A stretch of DNA of 42,342 nucleotides from a marine group bacterium Sva0996 bin134 (GTDB lineage: Bacteria > Actinomycetota > Acidimicrobiia > Acidimicrobiales > Bin134): positions 1-42,342 of the forward strand of contig MPNQ01000027.1 in NCBI GenBank assembly GCA_002239105.1, given 5' to 3'. Positions 16,807-24,649 of this stretch are shown here, one piece after another. The position numbers and the translations under genes were made by a program. Under the pieces are notes generated by a model. That model did no database searches, was not told the origin of the DNA, and was given only the letters and a program-made list of their open reading frames with translations. Numbering within the stretch: the stretch's first letter is position 1; each line of letters opens with the position of its first letter.

Positions 16807-17862
16807 GTGTCAGATCAGAACCTGTCACCGGTGAGGGGCCGTCGTGTTGTGCAGTGGGCGACCGGCAATATCGGGCTGAGAGCACTGCGCCATGTGATCG
16901 AGCACCCTGGCCTCGATCTGGTCGGCGTGCGGGTCTATGACCCCGAGAAGGTGGGCACCGACGCCGGCGAACTGTGCGGCTTGGCATCGGTCGGAGTCGA
17001 GGCGGTCGGCGATGACGATGCCGTAGTGGCCCTTCGGCCCGACTGCGTGCTCTACATGCCGCGGGAGGCCGATGCCAGCGCCCTTTGCCGCCTGCTGGAA
17101 GCGGGGATCAACGTGGTCTCGACCTGCGGGACGATTCATCACCCGCCGAGCATGGATCCCGGTTTGCGGTCCCGGCTCGAAGAGGCCTGCGAGCGGGGCG
17201 GGGCCACCATTCACGCCACCGGCAGCAGCCCTGGTTTCATCACCGAGGCGGTCCCGCTGGTGCTGGCATCTATCCAGCGCCGGCTCGACCATCTCACCAT
17301 CGATGAGTTCGCCAATCTGTCCCAGCGCCCTTCGCCCGACCTCCTTTTCGGTCAGATGGGATTCGGCCGCCCACTGGCCGAAATGGATCCGAGGCGCTTT
17401 ACCCATGGTCGGGAGAGCTTTGGGCCGTCGTTGCGGCTGGTGGCCGACGCCCTGTCGATCCCGCTTGACGATCTGGTGGCTGGCGGTGAGATGGCGGTCG
17501 CCGCTCGGACGGTGGACATTGCGGCGGGCACTATCGAAGCCGGCAAGGTGGCGGCCCAGCGGATCACCGTCGGCGGGATGCGCAACGGCCGCGAGGTGCT
17601 GACGTTTCGGGCCACGTGGTACTGCACTGAGGACATTGAACCCTCCTGGCCCCTGATGTCGACCGGCTGGCGGGTTTCGGTGGAGGGCGACGCTCCGCTG
17701 GAAGTCGATCTGCGGTTTCCGGTCACCCTCAGCCAGATGGCCTCGGTGACCCCGGGTTATACCGCCAACCGAGCGGTTAACGCCGTGCCCATGGTGTGCG
17801 ATGCTGCTCCTGGGATTCGCACCACGCTCGATTTGCCGCCGATTGTGCCGGTGCTGAGCTGA
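16807..17862 (+). CDS. DapB-like NAD(P)-dependent dehydrogenase
   Basis: A 351-residue protein of the dihydrodipicolinate reductase / 2,4-diaminopentanoate dehydrogenase-like family. The N-terminal cofactor motif VVQWATGNIGLRALRHV starts near residue 13. DCVLYMPREA, NVVSTCGT and ATGSSPGF are further markers, the last resembling the substrate-binding loop. The true DapB active-site His-His-x-x-K is not seen, so it is not the lysine-pathway enzyme. The start is a GTG with GCGGGGG about 7 bp upstream; a GTG 6 bp earlier is also possible. A much longer upstream opening crosses the SDR and ferredoxin genes on the other strand and is not coding. The role is probably oxidation of an amino or hydroxy acid in the surrounding catabolism. 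Confidence 0.82.
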   Translation: MSDQNLSPVRGRRVVQWATGNIGLRALRHVIEHPGLDLVGVRVYDPEKVGTDAGELCGLASVGVEAVGDDDAVVALRPDCVLYMPREADASALCRLLEAGINVVSTCGTIHHPPSMDPGLRSRLEEACERGGATIHATGSSPGFITEAVPLVLASIQRRLDHLTIDEFANLSQRPSPDLLFGQMGFGRPLAEMDPRRFTHGRESFGPSLRLVADALSIPLDDLVAGGEMAVAARTVDIAAGTIEAGKVAAQRITVGGMRNGREVLTFRATWYCTEDIEPSWPLMSTGWRVSVEGDAPLEVDLRFPVTLSQMASVTPGYTANRAVNAVPMVCDAAPGIRTTLDLPPIVPVLS

Positions 17863-17879
17863 GATCGGGGATCTGATCG

Positions 17880-18374
17880 CTAACTTGCCTCTGGGGCGGG
17901 TCGGCCGGGGTCGTGGGGGCGGCCGGAGTCACGGGATCCGCTGCGGCGCAAGAAGGTCATGGAGCGGGTGGCCAGCCGCCCGCCCCCCTCGGGGCGGGCG
18001 GGGGGGGGGGAAAAGAAGGTCAGGGGGGGGGTGGCCAGCCCCCAGCCCCTATCGGTGCGGCGGTAGGTGTCGTTGTAGTAGCCGATCCGCATGTCGTGGT
18101 TGGTCTGGTCGACGAAGCACAGCGGCTGGGTTCCGGTGGCTTCGTCGCCGTCGAGGTCGATCTCGGGGGGGCCGACCAGGAACAGGCCCTTGGGGGCGGC
18201 GGCCACCAGCCGGGGGAAGTCAGCCAGGGCGTACTCGTCGCCGAATGCGCTGTAGGTGCCGTCGGAGGTGAACACCTCCATCACGGTGTCAATGTCGTCT
18301 TTGGTCATGCCGACGGCGTAGCGGGCGAGCAACTGCTCGATCTCGATGATGTCGGCCATCTGGGATTGGTCCAT
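17880..18374 (-). CDS. SnoaL-like (NTF2-fold) protein with internal tandem duplication
   Basis: A 164-residue SnoaL_4-type protein (MADIIEIEQLLARYAVGMTKDDIDTVMEVFTSDGTYSAFG). These small alpha/beta barrels serve as isomerases, hydrolases or partners in cyclic-compound breakdown. Normal relatives are about 140-145 residues. This one carries a 21-residue insertion, because a 63-bp DNA segment is tandemly repeated (17951 onward and 18014 onward), so LATPPLTFF precedes the expected LATRSMTFLRRSG. The extra copy is G-homopolymer rich (11 and 9 G in a row) and is unlikely to be functional sequence; it may be an assembly error or a recent slip. The gene starts 3 bp after the CoA-transferase stop and ends the five-gene operon. 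Confidence 0.75.
   Translation of the reverse strand: MDQSQMADIIEIEQLLARYAVGMTKDDIDTVMEVFTSDGTYSAFGDEYALADFPRLVAAAPKGLFLVGPPEIDLDGDEATGTQPLCFVDQTNHDMRIGYYNDTYRRTDRGWGLATPPLTFFSPPPARPEGGGRLATRSMTFLRRSGSRDSGRPHDPGRPAPEAS
17951..18063. repeat. 63-bp imperfect tandem duplication with poly-G runs
   Basis: AGAAGGTCA at 17951 recurs at 18014, and GTGGCCAGCC at 17968 recurs at 18031, both exactly 63 bp apart. Similarity extends about 50 bp and then fades. G-runs of 11 (18000-18010) and 9 (18023-18031) sit in the second half. The repeat keeps the reading frame of the SnoaL gene. Confidence 0.7.
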
Positions 18375-18377
18375 AGG

Positions 18378-19598
18378 TCAGGGAATCACATTCTGGAGTT
18401 TGAGCTCGATGATCTGGTCGTAGTCGAGGCCCAGAATCCGCTGGAGGATCTCGTCGCCGTGCTCGTTGAATTCGGGGGCCCGGAGGGGCGTGGCCGGCTG
18501 GCCGCCAAATTGGACGGGAGGTGATACCAAGGTGAAGGGGAGGCCCTCGGCTGACTCGTAGTTCTGCACGTAGCCGTTGGCCACTGCCTGGGGGTCGACG
18601 GCCACCTCGAGGGTGTCTTGCACCACCGCCCATTGTCCGGAGAAGTGTTCCAGGGCCTCGCGCCACTCGGCCAAAGTGCGCTCGGCGAAGGCTTCGGCCA
18701 GCAGTTCCACCCCCGCTGCCGCGTTCTCGGCGATCAGCGCGGCGTCGGTGAACCGCTCGTCTTCGGCCAGCTCGGGCCGGCCCACCACCGCGCATGTCTC
18801 GGCCCAGTACTTGCCCGCTTGCAGGCAGGTGAGGAAGATGAACCGGCCGTCTTTGGTCCGATAGATGTTGCTCAGCGGGTTGCGGATGGGCATGTCCTTG
18901 GGGCGGCCCCGCCAGGGGGTCTGGTGCTGGAGCGACATGGCGATGGTGGCCCCCATCGACCACATGCCCACGCCCAGCAGGGACACATCCACGGTGGTGG
19001 CCTCACCGGTGCGCTCCCGGTGGAACAGGGCGCCCATGATGCCCCCGGCGATGGTCATGGCGCCGATGGAGTCGCCGAATGCCGGGCCGGGCGGGCCGAC
19101 TACTTGGTCGTCGTCGGGGGGAGTGAGCGCCGCAGCCACGCTGGAGCGCGACCAGTAGGCCAGCGAGTCGTAAGAGCCCTTGTCGCGGTCGGGGCCCTTC
19201 TCGCCCTGGCCGCCCCCGCACACGTAGATGATGTCGGGGTTGTGGGCTCGGATCTCGTCGAGGTCGATGTGCAGCTTCTGGCGGACGCTGGGCAGCTTAT
19301 TGGTGAGGAACACGTCGCTGGCCTTCGCCAAGCGGTACAAAATGTCGAGTCCCGCCTCGGAGGTCAGGTCGAGGCCGAGGCTCTGCTTGCCCCGGTTGGA
19401 GTGCTCCAGCAGAACATGGGCGCCGCCGCCCAGCGACACCGTGCCGCTGGAGGCCAGGCCCCGCATGGCGTCGCCCCGCTCCACGTGCTCGATCTTGACC
19501 ACCTCTGCGCCCCACTCGGCCAACAGAGCCGAAGCCGCAGGCACAAAGGTGTGCTCGGCTACTTCGAGGATGCGAACACCTTGCATGACATCGGTCAT
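18378..19598 (-). CDS. Family III CoA-transferase (CaiB/BaiF)
   Basis: A 406-residue formyl-CoA/carnitine-type CoA-transferase. The N-terminus has VRILEVAEHTFVPAASALLAEWGAEVVKIEHVERGD. The catalytic aspartate is in KGSYDSLAYWSRSS (about residue 142), followed by GPPGPAFGDSIGAMTIAGGIMGALFHRERTG. It moves CoA between carboxylic acids, activating the substrate for beta-oxidation-like steps. The ATG at 19596-19598 has GGAGGGCCC upstream; an in-frame TTG 12 bp earlier is less likely. It is part of the operon with two VOC proteins and SnoaL. The donor and acceptor acids are unknown. Confidence 0.92.
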   Translation of the reverse strand: MTDVMQGVRILEVAEHTFVPAASALLAEWGAEVVKIEHVERGDAMRGLASSGTVSLGGGAHVLLEHSNRGKQSLGLDLTSEAGLDILYRLAKASDVFLTNKLPSVRQKLHIDLDEIRAHNPDIIYVCGGGQGEKGPDRDKGSYDSLAYWSRSSVAAALTPPDDDQVVGPPGPAFGDSIGAMTIAGGIMGALFHRERTGEATTVDVSLLGVGMWSMGATIAMSLQHQTPWRGRPKDMPIRNPLSNIYRTKDGRFIFLTCLQAGKYWAETCAVVGRPELAEDERFTDAALIAENAAAGVELLAEAFAERTLAEWREALEHFSGQWAVVQDTLEVAVDPQAVANGYVQNYESAEGLPFTLVSPPVQFGGQPATPLRAPEFNEHGDEILQRILGLDYDQIIELKLQNVIP

Positions 19599-19634
19599 CG
19601 GGCCCTCCAATTCAGATTGGTGCAGGGTTGGGGG

Positions 19635-20123
19635 TCAGCTCTGCTGCTGGGCGAGTTGGCGGGCGTGGGTGTAGACGCCCTGGTCGTAGGAGAACTCCAC
19701 CATGTTGCCGTCGGGGTCGGCCAGCATGCAGATGTAGCCGATGGGGGGCGGCATGTCGGTGGGGGGCATGGCCAGGCAACCGCCATCGCTGCCCTTGGCG
19801 GCCGCCTCCTCCACCGCCTCCCGGCTGGTGAGCTCGATGCCCATGTGGGCGAAGGGGGACAGCTTGGCGATGGGCGAGCCCTTGAACGGGTCGGTCTCGG
19901 GGAAGAACTGGGCCAGCACCAAGATGAAAGGCGAGTCGGGTGAATCGCCGTGGCCCAGCCAGGCCCCGTAGCCCATGTCGTCTTCGCGCCGGTCCAACAG
20001 GCGCATGGGGGTGTAGGTGGTGTACCAGTCGATGGTGGCGTCCATGTCGGCCACCCGCAAGGCGATGTGGGTCCAGCGGGCGGCCGGGGGGTGGACGTCA
20101 TAGACGGGGTCGTGGTCGGTCAC
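19635..20123 (-). CDS. VOC (glyoxalase/extradiol-dioxygenase fold) protein A
   Basis: A 162-residue vicinal-oxygen-chelate protein. Candidate metal ligands are the histidine in RWTHIALRVADMD (about 19), the histidine in FAHMGIELTSREAVEEA and the glutamate in DPDGNMVEFSYD near the C-terminus, a full set for a metal-binding member. Such proteins act as isomerases, epimerases, dioxygenases or lyases. The start is GTG, 7 bp after the stop of a second VOC gene. It lies between that gene and the CoA-transferase in one operon. Confidence 0.85.
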   Translation of the reverse strand: MTDHDPVYDVHPPAARWTHIALRVADMDATIDWYTTYTPMRLLDRREDDMGYGAWLGHGDSPDSPFILVLAQFFPETDPFKGSPIAKLSPFAHMGIELTSREAVEEAAAKGSDGGCLAMPPTDMPPPIGYICMLADPDGNMVEFSYDQGVYTHARQLAQQQS

Positions 20124-20130
20124 GGCAGGC

Positions 20131-20622
20131 TTACTCGTCGGTCCAGCCGTCGGGGATCTGGGGGTCGTCGCCGCCCTTGGTCCACAAGATCAGCGTGTTG
20201 CCCCAGGGGTCTTTGAAGGCGGCGTTGAACCCGTTGAACTCGGCCCAGTAGTGGTCGCGCCACAGCTCGGTGGCCCCTCGGGCCACGGCCTTTTCCATGA
20301 TGGCGTCGGAGGAGTCGTCGTCGCTGACCATGATCCAGATCCGCACGGAGCGGCCGTCTTGGGAGAGGCCGCGGGGCTCGACGCCGGCGGGGTCGGGGTG
20401 GGGGCGGGCGTTGGCCGCGTTGTGGATCCCCATGTGCAGGTTGCCGATCTCGCTCTGGGAGCCGTCGTCCAGCTGGAAGTTCTGGCCGGGGACGATCCGG
20501 TGGAATACACCGGCCGGGCGGGGCTCCACCTCCCAGCCGAATACCTCGTGGTAGAAGGCGGCTGAGGCCTCAGGGTCATCGGAGGGGAAGTCAACGAAGA
20601 TAAGAGTGTTTGGATAGGTCAT
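20131..20622 (-). CDS. VOC (glyoxalase/extradiol-dioxygenase fold) protein B
   Basis: A 163-residue VOC protein with the typical opening NTLIFVDFPSDDPEASAAFYHEVFGWEVE and closing FKDPWGNTLILW. It differs strongly from its neighbour: the position of the last metal ligand is occupied by leucine/isoleucine (NTLILW), so metal binding may be partial or absent. TAGGAACG precedes the ATG. The two VOC genes may act together or represent different steps. It is second in the five-gene operon, 28 bp after the amidohydrolase/deaminase. Confidence 0.83.
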   Translation of the reverse strand: MTYPNTLIFVDFPSDDPEASAAFYHEVFGWEVEPRPAGVFHRIVPGQNFQLDDGSQSEIGNLHMGIHNAANARPHPDPAGVEPRGLSQDGRSVRIWIMVSDDDSSDAIMEKAVARGATELWRDHYWAEFNGFNAAFKDPWGNTLILWTKGGDDPQIPDGWTDE

Positions 20623-20650
20623 CGTTCCTATTTCTAGTTCATCCTCGGGG

Positions 20651-22030
20651 TCATCGCAGGGGCCAGAGCGAGCGCGGTTGGATACCGGATCGCTCGATGA
20701 GGGATCGGGCGGCTAGACGGGCCTCGGCTTGCAGCGAGTCGACGTCCACCGTGGTGCAGCGGCCGTCGGTCACCACCAATCGGCCTTCGATCAGAACGTC
20801 GGTGACTGAGCGGCTTCCGCTCGCCCACACCAGTTGCAGGATCGGGTCGGGGCTGGGCGGCTGCCATGGGATTCCCGAGCGGTCGATCACCACGATGTCC
20901 GCGGCCTTGCCCGCCTCCAGAGAGCCGATCCGGTCGGCCATGCCCACCGCTTCGGCCCCGGCGATGGTCAATAGCTCGAAGGCGTGGTGGGCACCGAACG
21001 TGGTGGGGTCGGCGGAAGTGTCTTTGGCCAGCCCCGCGAACAGGGCCGCGGCTCGCAGGCCGTCGATGGCGTCGCCGGCGTTCTCAGTGTCGCACCCCAG
21101 CGCAAGCTGCCCGCCCCTCCGCCACAGGTCCAGGTGGGCGAATTGCTTGGTGAGCCCTTGGCCCAGCCGGAGATAGGCCCAGGGGCAGGAGGCCACCGCG
21201 GCGCCGGTGGACACCAGTGCTTCCAACTCGGTGTCGTCGATGTGGACAGCGTGGCCCACCAGCACATTCGGGCCGAGCACCCCCAAGCGGTCGAGGTGTA
21301 TCAGTGGACGGTGGCCGGTGCGCTCCAAGTAGCTGGTGGCGTCGTCGGGAGTGGGGGAGAGGTGAAAGCTCAGGCGCCGCCCGGTGGAGCGGGCTAGATC
21401 GGCGGCTGCGACGATTAATTCGTCGGACATCAGGTCGTGGCCCACCAGGGTCACCGACGCCTCCACCAGGCCGCCACGCGGATATCGCTCCAGGAGATCC
21501 CGTTGGGCGTCGATCACCTCGTCGACCGGGCCGGATTGGGGCAGGCCGTCGGCGTCGGATCCCCAGCGCCCGATGGCGCCCCGCACGCCCACCGCGGCCA
21601 TGGCCTGGGCCACCCGGTCGGGGTGGGCCACAGTGCCAGCGTCAATGGTGGTGGTGATCCCGTTGGTGGCCGCCTCAATCAGTCCCAAGGTGGCAGACAG
21701 CTCGTCGTCGTCGCCCGTCACATGCTCGTGGACGGGGACGATCCACTCGAAGATGGCCGCGCCGGGGGGCAGGTCGTCGGGGATGGCCGAGGCCACCAGG
21801 CGGTCGGCGGTCAGGTGCTGGTGGGCGTTGACGAAGCCGGGGGTGACCAGCGAGCCCGGCGAGCCCCGCTCCGGAGAGTCGGGGAATTGCTGCCGGATGT
21901 CGTTGGCCTTGCCCACCGCGGCGATTGCGCTGCCGGTCACTGCCACCGCGCCGTCCGCAACGATGGTGCGCTCGGCGTCCATGGTCACGATGTCGCCGGT
22001 GATAACCCAGTCAGCCGTGGCCACGGCCAT
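20651..22030 (-). CDS. Amidohydrolase / AtzF-TrzA-SsnA-like deaminase or hydrolase
   Basis: A 459-residue metal-dependent hydrolase. A small beta-domain (VITGDIVTMDAERTIVADGAVAV) frames the barrel. The metal site is visible as NAHQHLTADR (HxH near residue 72), FHLSPTPDD, LVGHAVHIDD and GCDTENAGD, the order found in cytosine/guanine-deaminase-type enzymes, where the last Asp activates water. The C-terminus (SLEAGKAADIVVIDR) is characteristic. The substrate may be an aminated or N-heterocyclic compound. It is the first gene of the operon (ATG 22028-22030), divergent by 60 bp from the second Rieske oxygenase. A longer open frame to 22771 covers that gene on the other strand and is not used. Confidence 0.87.
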   Translation of the reverse strand: MAVATADWVITGDIVTMDAERTIVADGAVAVTGSAIAAVGKANDIRQQFPDSPERGSPGSLVTPGFVNAHQHLTADRLVASAIPDDLPPGAAIFEWIVPVHEHVTGDDDELSATLGLIEAATNGITTTIDAGTVAHPDRVAQAMAAVGVRGAIGRWGSDADGLPQSGPVDEVIDAQRDLLERYPRGGLVEASVTLVGHDLMSDELIVAAADLARSTGRRLSFHLSPTPDDATSYLERTGHRPLIHLDRLGVLGPNVLVGHAVHIDDTELEALVSTGAAVASCPWAYLRLGQGLTKQFAHLDLWRRGGQLALGCDTENAGDAIDGLRAAALFAGLAKDTSADPTTFGAHHAFELLTIAGAEAVGMADRIGSLEAGKAADIVVIDRSGIPWQPPSPDPILQLVWASGSRSVTDVLIEGRLVVTDGRCTTVDVDSLQAEARLAARSLIERSGIQPRSLWPLR

Positions 22031-22078
22031 CGACCCTACTGGCGCATTGAGGTGGGAACACGAAATGGGCGGCGGGGG

Positions 22079-22090
22079 TATCATCGGCCC
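22079..22090 (+). promoter_or_regulatory. Putative leaderless -10 box (TATCAT-N6-ATG)
   Basis: TATCAT at 22079-22084 stands six bases before the ATG at 22091. No Shine-Dalgarno site is seen. A convincing -35 element is not visible. Confidence 0.5.
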
Positions 22091-23113
22091 ATGAAGGGGA
22101 ACGGCGATTCTGGAGAGCTCGTCGGCCAGCCGGCACTGGACCACCAGTGGTTTCCGATAGCCCTTGTCGAAGACATCGCGCCGGGTCCGGTGGGGATTAA
22201 GGTGCTGGGCCGCAGCTACGTGTTGTGGCGCTCGGACGACGGGACGCTCACCGCCGCGCCCGACCGCTGCCCTCACCGGGAGTCCCCGCTGTCGGAGGGC
22301 CGCATGGTGGACGGCTGCGTGGAGTGCCCCTATCACGGGTGGCGGTTCGGGCCCGGGGGCCGGTGCGAGCTGGTGCCGTCGTCGCCGCCGGGCACACCGG
22401 TGCCGCCCAAGGCCCACCTCAACACCGTTTCCGTGGAGGAGCGCTACGGGCTGGTGTGGCTGTGTCCGGGCAAGCCGCTCGGTCGCATTCCCGAAATCCC
22501 CCAGGAGGGCAATCCATCGTTCCGACGGCTCAATACCCCCTTCCAGCAGTGGGCGGTGTCGGCCACCCGGATCACCGACAACTTCATGGACTTCTCCCAC
22601 TTCCCGTTTGTCCACACCGCCACGTTCGGCGGGGCTCAGGAGACGGTGGTGCCGCCACTGGAGATGGGCGACCTCCCCGACGGCTATCGGGGATACGCCT
22701 ATGAGGTGATGGCCGACAACACCACCGACAAGGGCCAGACCACCACCGGCCAGGACGCCGACGTGCTGCACCGCTGGATGACCACCGGATACGTGCTGCC
22801 GTTCTCAGTGCGCAGCACCATCGCCTACGAATCCGGTTTGGAGCACATCTTGTTGCTGCTGACCACGCCGATGGACGACGTGAACTCACTGTTCAACTTC
22901 GTGGTGTGGCGCAACGACGATTTCTCAGTGCCCGCCGATGAGATCATGCAATTCGACCTAGCCATCGGCGCCGAGGACAAAGCCATGCTGGAGAAGCTCG
23001 AAGGCGTCCTCCCCATGGACCTCACCGCCACCGTCAGCGTCCAATCCGACCGCCCCTCAGTCGAATGGCGCCGCAGCCTCGCCGCCCTACTAGCCGAAGG
23101 CGGCGAGGATTAG
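22091..23113 (+). CDS. Rieske oxygenase (VanA/phthalate-dioxygenase-like)
   Basis: A 340-residue Rieske non-heme iron oxygenase of the shorter, homomeric (VanA/Pdo) type. The Rieske ligands are in DRCPHRESP and VECPYHGWRF (about residues 58-84). The iron site is ITDNFMDFSHFPFVHTATFG near residues 160-179. Members demethylate or hydroxylate aromatic or N-methylated substrates and need a separate reductase plus ferredoxin. The long in-frame opening upstream (to 21437) lies over the amidohydrolase on the opposite strand; the ATG at 22091 gives the right length and has the leaderless promoter. It diverges from the CoA-transferase operon. Confidence 0.92.
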   Translation: MKGNGDSGELVGQPALDHQWFPIALVEDIAPGPVGIKVLGRSYVLWRSDDGTLTAAPDRCPHRESPLSEGRMVDGCVECPYHGWRFGPGGRCELVPSSPPGTPVPPKAHLNTVSVEERYGLVWLCPGKPLGRIPEIPQEGNPSFRRLNTPFQQWAVSATRITDNFMDFSHFPFVHTATFGGAQETVVPPLEMGDLPDGYRGYAYEVMADNTTDKGQTTTGQDADVLHRWMTTGYVLPFSVRSTIAYESGLEHILLLLTTPMDDVNSLFNFVVWRNDDFSVPADEIMQFDLAIGAEDKAMLEKLEGVLPMDLTATVSVQSDRPSVEWRRSLAALLAEGGED

Positions 23114-23126
23114 CTTGGAACCACCA

Positions 23127-23255
23127 GTGGCGACCGAAGACTGCATCGAAGAAGATCCCAGCGCCCCGGACCCGCACGGGGATATCGCAGCCGGGCGGTA
23201 CACCCGGTATCTCAACTCTGAGGAGTTCTTGGCGTCATTCGAAGAGGACGCGTGA
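23127..23255 (+). CDS. Small ORF, possible antitoxin remnant
   Basis: A 42-codon frame from GTG (TTG at 23115 possible) encodes a short acidic peptide ending HGDIAAGRYTRYLNSEEFLASFEEDA. The ending looks like a protein C-terminus of the kind seen in small antitoxins, but a family match is not certain. Its TGA (23253-23255) overlaps a GTG (23252-23254), the arrangement of toxin-antitoxin pairs. The following frame reads MILGSTHPQTC and stops after 16 codons; a second GTGATCCTG start at about 23301 also stops early. If this was a VapC-type toxin (VILLDTH...), it is decayed. The upstream neighbour is the Rieske gene end. Confidence 0.35.
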   Translation: MATEDCIEEDPSAPDPHGDIAAGRYTRYLNSEEFLASFEEDA

Positions 23256-23347
23256 TCCTGGGCAGTACCCATCCACAAACGTGCCCAGCATCCGCGACGT
23301 GATCCTGCTCCCCACGCAGCGCCCCGAGCCCCAGGAGCGCTAACCGT

Positions 23348-23362
23348 CGCAAGGACCTTGCG
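23348..23362. promoter_or_regulatory. Palindrome CGCAAGGACCTTGCG
   Basis: A perfect 7-1-7 inverted repeat lies in the gap between the small ORF region and the end of the Abi-like gene. No T-run follows on either strand, so a terminator is uncertain; it could be a protein-binding site. Confidence 0.3.
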
Positions 23363-23379
23363 AATGGTCGGACATACAG

Positions 23380-24126
23380 TTATGGAGCAGGCCGATTGTC
23401 AAGCTCTTGAGTGAGAGCTGTTGGTCCTCGGTGAAGGTTGGCGAGGCCGGGATTCATCCATCCGAGAAGCTCGATGCTTGATTCCACGACCTCGGCAAGT
23501 GGGATCCGAGGCTCTTCTGGTGGTGCTCCCGACTGACGAATCCCATCGCTGATTTTCCGATGATGCACTGCGGCGTTTCGGAGGGCTTGGAGATTTGCCG
23601 CCGCCTGGTGAACATGGCGTCGAATGGGGTGCTTTGGGCGTCCCCTCGCGTTTGTCTCGTTTCCGACCCTGAATCCGTGCATGAGGGTCTTGCGCCACAG
23701 ATTTTCGTCGTACTTCACCGATTGTTGCCTAGCGGTAGTTGCCCCCTTGCTCAGAAGGTTTACCCAGACGCCGAATGTGAGGTCTGCTACAACCCTCCCA
23801 GGGCCCTCAGAACCCTTTTCTAGCTTCTTACGGTGCTTCTGCACGACCTCGCTGATCATCTCACGGGAATTGTCGTCCAGCAGCAACTTCGGTGAAGTCC
23901 ACCACTGTGACGTGCCGAAATGGTCTGTTAGCTGTCGGTGGATGGTGTTGCGGAGAGTCGCCTCTACATCGCTGATGAGCGGCATCAGCACTCCGACAAG
24001 GCGGAGGTTCCACTGATAGAATTTCCACGCAAGATCGAAGTCTCCTCCGGCATCGGCCAGGTACGGCCTAAACCGTTCGGGCGACAAGGCCCGTTCCAAA
24101 GAATCTCTGGAAACATTCGCACTCAT
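23380..24126 (-). CDS. Abi-like (AbiD/F, Abi_2) HEPN-type protein
   Basis: A 248-residue protein of the Abi_2-type family linked to abortive phage infection. Signatures are the helix DVEATLRNTIHRQLTDHFG at residues 53-71 and, near the C-terminus, LQALRNAAVHHRKI at about 179-192. The R-x4-H of RNAAVHH matches the ribonuclease motif of HEPN domains, so cleavage of RNA upon infection is the inferred role. The start ATG 24124-24126 has no clear Shine-Dalgarno site. The codon use and base composition are A/T-richer than the catabolic genes, suggesting transfer. It stands alone, next to a Cys-rich ORF and a lipoprotein. Confidence 0.75.
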   Translation of the reverse strand: MSANVSRDSLERALSPERFRPYLADAGGDFDLAWKFYQWNLRLVGVLMPLISDVEATLRNTIHRQLTDHFGTSQWWTSPKLLLDDNSREMISEVVQKHRKKLEKGSEGPGRVVADLTFGVWVNLLSKGATTARQQSVKYDENLWRKTLMHGFRVGNETNARGRPKHPIRRHVHQAAANLQALRNAAVHHRKISDGIRQSGAPPEEPRIPLAEVVESSIELLGWMNPGLANLHRGPTALTQELDNRPAP

Positions 24127-24354
24127 GTCAGTGGGGCCGATAACGTATGGGTATCCCCGGGTAGCTCATGTCTTCGGACAGGCCCCGGGGTATCGCCTTT
24201 TTTGGGGTCTCCCGTTGAAGTTGTCGGTTCTTGCCAGCCGGATCGCCTTGCGGCTCGAACAGGCTACTCACTCGACACGCCCCCCAGCAGTCGAATGACC
24301 TGCCAGCCACGGCCTGGGTAGGCTCAGAGGCTCATGATCGAACGGGAGAGATGA

Positions 24355-24645
24355 ATGTCCGAGGTGTGCGAACCTGTGCATCTGCCAGATCGGCCCGGTG
24401 TCGATGGGCATTATCGAGCGCGCGGCCTGCCACCTGTGCCTTGTCCTCATGACTCCGTCTGCCATCGCAACCTGCCTGGAGTGAAGTGCCGGTATTGCTT
24501 GCAAAATCCCTGTCATCCTGGCTGCATTAAACAGGGTCATGGCCATTTGCCCGCAAGGTGTAGGCAGTGTTTTCGAGCCGTGTCGGAATGGAGAAACGGC
24601 GGACAATGTTGGAAATGCCTGCTGAAGAGGGCCTTCTCCGGCTGA
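24355..24645 (+). CDS. Small cysteine-rich ORF, possible zinc-binding protein
   Basis: A 96-codon frame with 11 cysteines, eight of them in CRYC, CHPGC, CRQC and CWKC in the second half, suggesting zinc ribbons. GGGAG lies 6 bp before the ATG, and its TGA is 4 bp before the next gene's ATG, so coupling is possible. Doubts: its third-codon GC is modest, and another frame across the first half (ECPRCANLCICQIG...) has higher third-position GC and its own Cys pairs but no start codon. It may be a real small protein, a frameshifted gene or a fortuitous frame. The function is not known. Confidence 0.4.
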   Translation: MSEVCEPVHLPDRPGVDGHYRARGLPPVPCPHDSVCHRNLPGVKCRYCLQNPCHPGCIKQGHGHLPARCRQCFRAVSEWRNGGQCWKCLLKRAFSG

Positions 24646-24649
24646 GTGC

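Noticed and set aside
24150..24205. Terminator formed by CCCCGGG/CCCGGGG followed by six T
   Set aside because: The T-run is seven bases beyond the stem and no plus-strand gene ends upstream, so the arrangement is not convincing.
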